Shown one piece after another: positions 37,085 through 40,561 of a stretch of DNA of 40,561 nucleotides. The translations under genes and the position numbers were made by a program. The notes below the pieces were generated by a model. It was not told where the DNA came from. It searched no databases and worked only from the letters and a program-made list of their open reading frames with translations. Origin of the DNA: an uncultured bacterium (GTDB taxonomy: Bacteria > Planctomycetota > Phycisphaerae > Phycisphaerales > SM1A02); NCBI GenBank assembly GCA_903861235.1, contig CAIOTP010000263.1, positions 1 through 40,561 of the forward strand, in the 5' to 3' direction. Every line of letters begins with the position of its first letter. The stretch's first letter is position 1.

Positions 37085-38842
37085 TCAGGTTCGAGGATGA
37101 CCCGTGACCAGTCCCCGCACCGCCGCGAGCAGAGCTTCCCGATCCACCGGCTTGCTGATGTGCTGGTCGCATCCCGCCTGCAGGCAGCGCTCGCGGTCAC
37201 CCGAACCTGCATGGGCCGTCAGCGCGGCGATGGGTCCCCTCCAGCCCGCGGATCGGAGCTGACGCGTGGCCTCGTAGCCGTCCATCTCCGGCATCTGCAT
37301 GTCCATGAGCACCACGTCGTGCGGCTGACCCTGCCGAAGCGCCGTGGTCGCCAGCAGCACCGCCTCACGACCGTTCTGGGCCACGGTGACCCGGAAACCG
37401 GCCTTGCGGAGGTGATGCGTGATCAGGCGCTGGTTGTCCACGCCGTCCTCGGCCAGCAGCACGTGTGCGGCGTGGTCGGGCGGAGCGGATGCCTGCGCCC
37501 CTTCGCGCGTCTCGTGCAGCATGCGCTCCAGAAGCGTGCCTTCGTCCACGGTGCCGGTGCCCACCTCGACCGTGAAGGTGCTTCCCCGTCCGGGCACGCT
37601 CTCCACATGGATGTCGCCTCCCAGCATCCGTGACAGCCGGCGGCTGATCGCCAGACCCAGGCCGGTGCCGCCGAACCTGCGCGTGGTCGAGGCGTCACCC
37701 TGCACGAACGGCTCGAACAGGCCTTCGATCTGTTCGGCCGCGATTCCAGGACCGGTGTCGATCACCCGGAACTGAAGACGGCTCGCCTCGGCCTGCGCCT
37801 GGGGCGAGCCCGCGTCGCCGCGCGGACCCAGGCCGCCCCGGATCCATCGCACCTCCACCTGCACGCCGCCGTGGTCCGTGAACTTCACCGCGTTGCCGAC
37901 CAGGTTCATCAGGATCTGCCGAAGGCGGTACGGATCGCTCTGGATCGTGGCCGGCACGGGACCCTTGGGCGCGCCCTGCAGGTCCAGACCCTTGGCCCGG
38001 GCCGTGGGCTGCAGCGCCGCCAGCACATGCGCCAGCGTGCCCAACGCGGGGGTGGGCACCCGCTCCACCGTCATGCCACCGGCGTCGATCTTGGACAGGT
38101 CGAGCACGTCGTTCACGATCGCCAACAGGTGCTCTCCGCTTCGACGGATGGCCTCGCCGTGCTCCCGACGCTCCGAATCGGTCAGCGACTCGTCCAGCAC
38201 GAGCGGGATCGAGAGCACGATGGCGTTCATGGGGGTGCGGATCTCGTGGCTCATGTTCGCCAGGAACATGCCGCGGCTCTCGGTGGCGGCCTCGGCCTCG
38301 ATCCGCGCCTGTCGCAGGGCCTCGTTCTGTCGGAGCAGCTCGGCGCGGGCCGTTTCCAGTTCCCTCGCCACGCGCGCCTGGTTCTCGAAGGCCGCCGCAA
38401 GCTGGTCGCTGGCGGTCATGGCCAGCTGGTCGCGCGCAGCGGAAAGCGGCCACTCGTTCAGCGTGCCCGAGAGCCGCACCGCCGAGCCCGCGTGGAACTC
38501 GGCGGAGCCCTTCACCCGCATCCAGCACCAGAGGCCGTCGCCTCTCCGCATGCGGCACTCCAGATCCATGCGCGCCCGGGAGTCGGCGTGCTCGGCCAGA
38601 CCGATGGCGCCGAACACGCGCTGCCGGTCCTCCGGGTGGATGTGCGTCAGGAAGCTCTCGAAGGTGTCGGGAAAGGTCTCGCGCGTGTGACCCAGAAGCG
38701 CCCGAAAGCCGGCCGAGTACCACGCGGCCCGGTCCGTCAGGTTCCAGACCCAGATCCCCATGCCGGCCGCCACCACCGCCCCCGCGATGCGTGCGGGGTC
38801 TTCGGATGACTCGCTGGAGGCAACGGGTTCCATCGGTTCCAC
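37085..38842 (-). CDS. Hybrid sensor histidine kinase (PAS-HisKA-HATPase-REC)
   Basis: A 585-residue soluble two-component kinase. A PAS fold lies at about 20-135 (AGMGIWVWNLTDRAAWYSAG, HPEDRQRVF), then a coiled coil (about 150-190). HisKA has MSHEIRTPMNAI with phospho-His199. HATPase has NLVGNAVKF, DTGPGI and FGGTGLGL. The receiver domain (HVLLAEDGVDN to PVDREALL) has the acceptor Asp514 in VVLMDMQMPEMDG and a conserved SKPV lysine. There is no membrane helix, so the signal is probably cytoplasmic. No response regulator gene or HPt adjoins. The GTG at 38842 was taken; ATG 38833 is a slightly shorter alternative. Its promoter may overlap that of lpdA. Confidence 0.94.
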   Translation of the reverse strand: MEPMEPVASSESSEDPARIAGAVVAAGMGIWVWNLTDRAAWYSAGFRALLGHTRETFPDTFESFLTHIHPEDRQRVFGAIGLAEHADSRARMDLECRMRRGDGLWCWMRVKGSAEFHAGSAVRLSGTLNEWPLSAARDQLAMTASDQLAAAFENQARVARELETARAELLRQNEALRQARIEAEAATESRGMFLANMSHEIRTPMNAIVLSIPLVLDESLTDSERREHGEAIRRSGEHLLAIVNDVLDLSKIDAGGMTVERVPTPALGTLAHVLAALQPTARAKGLDLQGAPKGPVPATIQSDPYRLRQILMNLVGNAVKFTDHGGVQVEVRWIRGGLGPRGDAGSPQAQAEASRLQFRVIDTGPGIAAEQIEGLFEPFVQGDASTTRRFGGTGLGLAISRRLSRMLGGDIHVESVPGRGSTFTVEVGTGTVDEGTLLERMLHETREGAQASAPPDHAAHVLLAEDGVDNQRLITHHLRKAGFRVTVAQNGREAVLLATTALRQGQPHDVVLMDMQMPEMDGYEATRQLRSAGWRGPIAALTAHAGSGDRERCLQAGCDQHISKPVDREALLAAVRGLVTGHPRT

Positions 38843-38873
38843 GCGCCGCGCGGACGCGCCATCGCGGCACCGC

Positions 38874-38880
38874 TACGATA
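38874..38880. promoter_or_regulatory. Overlapping divergent -10 elements
   Basis: Plus-strand TACGAT (38874-38879) faces lpdA and minus-strand TATCGT (38875-38880) faces the histidine kinase, overlapping by five bases. Both give leadered mRNAs, with start codons 77 and 32 nt away. Like 4798-4807, the site contains the CTATCG core. Confidence 0.4.
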
Positions 38881-38956
38881 GCCGCCCGCGCCGGAACCGC
38901 CGTGGCCCGTGGGGGCCGCCGGAGCGCCGGCGAAACCCGTTCGGAGACCCACGACC

Positions 38957-40465
38957 ATGGCCACCAGCCCCGCAGCCGGAGCTTCCAAGGACCACTTCGA
39001 CCTCGTCGTCATCGGGGGCGGCCCCGGCGGCTACGTGGGCGCCATCCGCGCGGCCCAGATGGGCAAGCGCGTGGCCTGCGTGGAACGCAACAAGCTCGGT
39101 GGCGTCTGCCTGAACTGGGGCTGCATTCCCACCAAGGCGCTGCTGCACACCGCCAAGGTCTACTCCGAGGCGTTCGGCCACGGCGCGGACATGGGCTTCG
39201 AGGTCGACCCCAAGTCCGTGAAGGTGAACTGGGAGAAGGTCATCGGCCGCAGCCGCGGCGTGACCACGCAGCTCAACAGCGGCATCGGCTTCCTGTTCAA
39301 GAAGAACAAGATCGAGCATGTGCAGGGCCATGCGAAGATCCTGAGCGGCAAGTCCGGTTCGGGCCCCTGCAAGGTGCAGGTCTCGACCGCGGACGAGAAC
39401 TACTACGCGGGCACGGGCAAGGCCGGCGCGGGCGACCGCGTGATCACCGCCGACCACGTGCTCATCGCCACCGGCGCGGCGCCGCGGCAGCTGCCCTTCG
39501 CCCCCAACGACGGCAAGACCATCATCAGCAGCTACGAGGCCATGGTGCTGCCGAAGAAGCCCGAGAGCATGGTGGTCGTGGGCAGCGGCGCCATCGGCAT
39601 GGAGTTCGCCTACTTCTACAACGCCTTCGGCACCAAGGTGACCGTGGTCGAGATGGTCGACCGCATCCTGCCGCTGGAGGACGCCGACATCAGCAAGGCC
39701 GCGCAGAAGATCTTCGAGAAGCAGGGCATCGTGTTCCGCACCGGCTGGGGCACCAAGGCCATCGAGAAGACCGCCAAGGGCGCCAAGGTCACGCTGGAGA
39801 GCGCCACGGACAAGAAGACCGAGACCATCGAGTGCGAGGTGGTGCTGGTGGCCATCGGCGTGCAGGGTCGCACCGACGGCCTGTTCGAAGCGAGCCTGGG
39901 CCTGAAGATGGACAAGGGCCTGATCGTGACCGACTACCGCGACAGGAAGGACAAGGCCACCTACCAGACCAGCGTGCCGGGCGTGTACGCCATCGGCGAC
40001 GTGATCGGCCCGCCGGCCCTGGCCCACGTGGCCAGCGAGGAGGCGGTCACCGCGGTCGAGCGCATGTTCGGCCACCACACCATCGGCATCGACTACGACG
40101 CCATCCCCGGCGCCACCTACTGCAACCCGCAGGTGGCCAGCGTGGGCATGACCGAGCAGGCCGCCAAGGAGAAGGGCCTGAAGTACCACGTGGGCATGTA
40201 CCAGCTCAAGAGCCACGGCAAGGCGATCGCCGACGGCGCCAACGAGGGCCTGGTGAAGGTGATCACGAGCGAGCCGTACGGAGAGATCCTCGGCGCGCAC
40301 ATCGTGGGCGAGAACGCGAGCGAGCTCATCCACGAGATCTGCGTGGCCAAGCGACTCGAGGCGACCGCCGAGGACATCATCACCACCATGCACGCCCACC
40401 CGACCATGGCCGAGAGCATCCACGAGGCGGTGCTGGCGACCGAGGGTCGGATGATCCACGGGTGA
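38957..40465 (+). CDS. lpdA: Dihydrolipoyl dehydrogenase
   Basis: A 502-residue FAD enzyme that reoxidises dihydrolipoamide in 2-oxoacid dehydrogenase or glycine cleavage complexes. VVIGGGPGGYVGAIRAAQMG binds FAD, GGVCLNWGCIPTKALL carries the redox cysteines Cys51 and Cys56, VVVGSGAIGMEFAYF binds NAD, and the C-terminus has HAHPTMAESIHEAV with the catalytic His-Glu pair. GVYAIGDVIG is the second FAD contact. The ATG at 38957 has GGAGA about 9 nt upstream; an in-frame GTG at 38909 would add 16 residues of unlikely sequence. No E1 or E2 genes are seen in the window. Confidence 0.97.
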   Translation: MATSPAAGASKDHFDLVVIGGGPGGYVGAIRAAQMGKRVACVERNKLGGVCLNWGCIPTKALLHTAKVYSEAFGHGADMGFEVDPKSVKVNWEKVIGRSRGVTTQLNSGIGFLFKKNKIEHVQGHAKILSGKSGSGPCKVQVSTADENYYAGTGKAGAGDRVITADHVLIATGAAPRQLPFAPNDGKTIISSYEAMVLPKKPESMVVVGSGAIGMEFAYFYNAFGTKVTVVEMVDRILPLEDADISKAAQKIFEKQGIVFRTGWGTKAIEKTAKGAKVTLESATDKKTETIECEVVLVAIGVQGRTDGLFEASLGLKMDKGLIVTDYRDRKDKATYQTSVPGVYAIGDVIGPPALAHVASEEAVTAVERMFGHHTIGIDYDAIPGATYCNPQVASVGMTEQAAKEKGLKYHVGMYQLKSHGKAIADGANEGLVKVITSEPYGEILGAHIVGENASELIHEICVAKRLEATAEDIITTMHAHPTMAESIHEAVLATEGRMIHG

Positions 40466-40561
40466 CGGGCAGGAGCCGGGTGATCGGAGTTCGGGGGCGG
40501 CAGTGACTGTGGGTTCGACCGCTCCGCCCACGACATGACCCGCACGCGGACGCCTCGGCTC
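40466..40561 (+). other. Short non-coding end of the window
   Basis: Ninety-six bases after lpdA to the edge. I see only a weak possible hairpin (GTGGG 40509-40513 with CCCAC 40527-40531, 13-nt loop) with no T-tract, and no gene start that I could support. Confidence 0.4.

Noticed and set aside
3814..37107. Very long open frames antisense to the genes (for example opposite the GH35-like, yidC and gpmI genes)
   Set aside because: In GC-rich DNA the reverse frames lack stops. Their products are low-complexity Arg/Ala/Gly/His-rich sequences with no motif, and the sense frames hold complete conserved domains.
40509..40531. Possible terminator after lpdA
   Set aside because: Only five stem pairs with a 13-nt loop and no T-tract, so not supported.
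1..40561. Mobile elements, CRISPR, tRNA, rRNA or riboswitches
   Set aside because: I saw no transposase, integrase, terminal inverted repeats, spaced repeats or RNA genes. Gaps between genes are under about 120 bp and hold only the promoter-like sites listed.

Overview
The window is a gene-dense, GC-rich bacterial chromosome segment with no plasmid, phage, insertion sequence, CRISPR, tRNA or rRNA signature that I can see. Two secreted proteins end in tandem EF-hand/dockerin-like units of the form D-x-D-x-(D/S)-G-x-V-x-A-G-D-I-x-x-L-L-x-x-F-G, a tail common in Planctomycetes and especially Phycisphaerae. The polyphosphate-glucokinase-like ROK kinase and the large exported proteins fit that group. 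I infer an uncultured or marine Phycisphaerae-type planctomycete (inference, not proven).

Layout. 1-1346: the 3' end of a secreted protein gene, a bidirectional hairpin and a ROK sugar kinase. 1379-6636: a cell-surface glycan block with a GtrA/GT-C fusion and a GT9 glycosyltransferase on the minus strand, divergent from a BNR/Asp-box protein coupled to a polytopic membrane protein. 6558-8097: a SOUL-domain lipoprotein and an unknown exported protein. 8138-10981: a full aldehyde dehydrogenase, a truncated catalytically dead ALDH-like partner (a split-ALDH16-like pair) and a DUF2752 membrane protein. 10978-14559: a GYF/CD225 membrane protein with a small partner, and a large GH35-like protein with an altered acid/base position. 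14651-22123: a large exported protein with an internal duplication, a DUF3313-like lipoprotein, a ricT-lepB operon whose signal peptidase carries a roughly 300-residue insertion, and a Trp-rich exported repeat protein. 22120-28454: der, a periplasmic-binding lipoprotein, a coupled YHYH/FGE-like pair and gpmI. 28516-30011: yggS and tmk. 30028-37008: a tight seven-gene operon (phosphoesterase, yidC, mnmE, thioesterase, DciA-like, ABC ATPase, unknown). 37085-40465: a hybrid histidine kinase divergent from dihydrolipoyl dehydrogenase.

Two genome-style features recur. First, many operon-leading genes have a TAnnnT (-10-like) hexamer only 6-10 nt from the start codon, on both strands, which predicts leaderless or nearly leaderless mRNAs. 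Second, genes are packed so tightly that neighbours on the same strand share ATGA/GTGA stop-starts and most convergent pairs overlap or lie a few bases apart, leaving little room for intrinsic terminators.

I find no single obviously new defence or biosynthetic system. The best candidates for new biology are the leaderless promoter pattern, the split ALDH16-like pair, the signal peptidase with an inserted domain, the GtrA/GT-C fusion, the YHYH/FGE-like pair and the GH35 pseudoenzyme candidate. Functional names are from motif recognition by eye; no database search was run.
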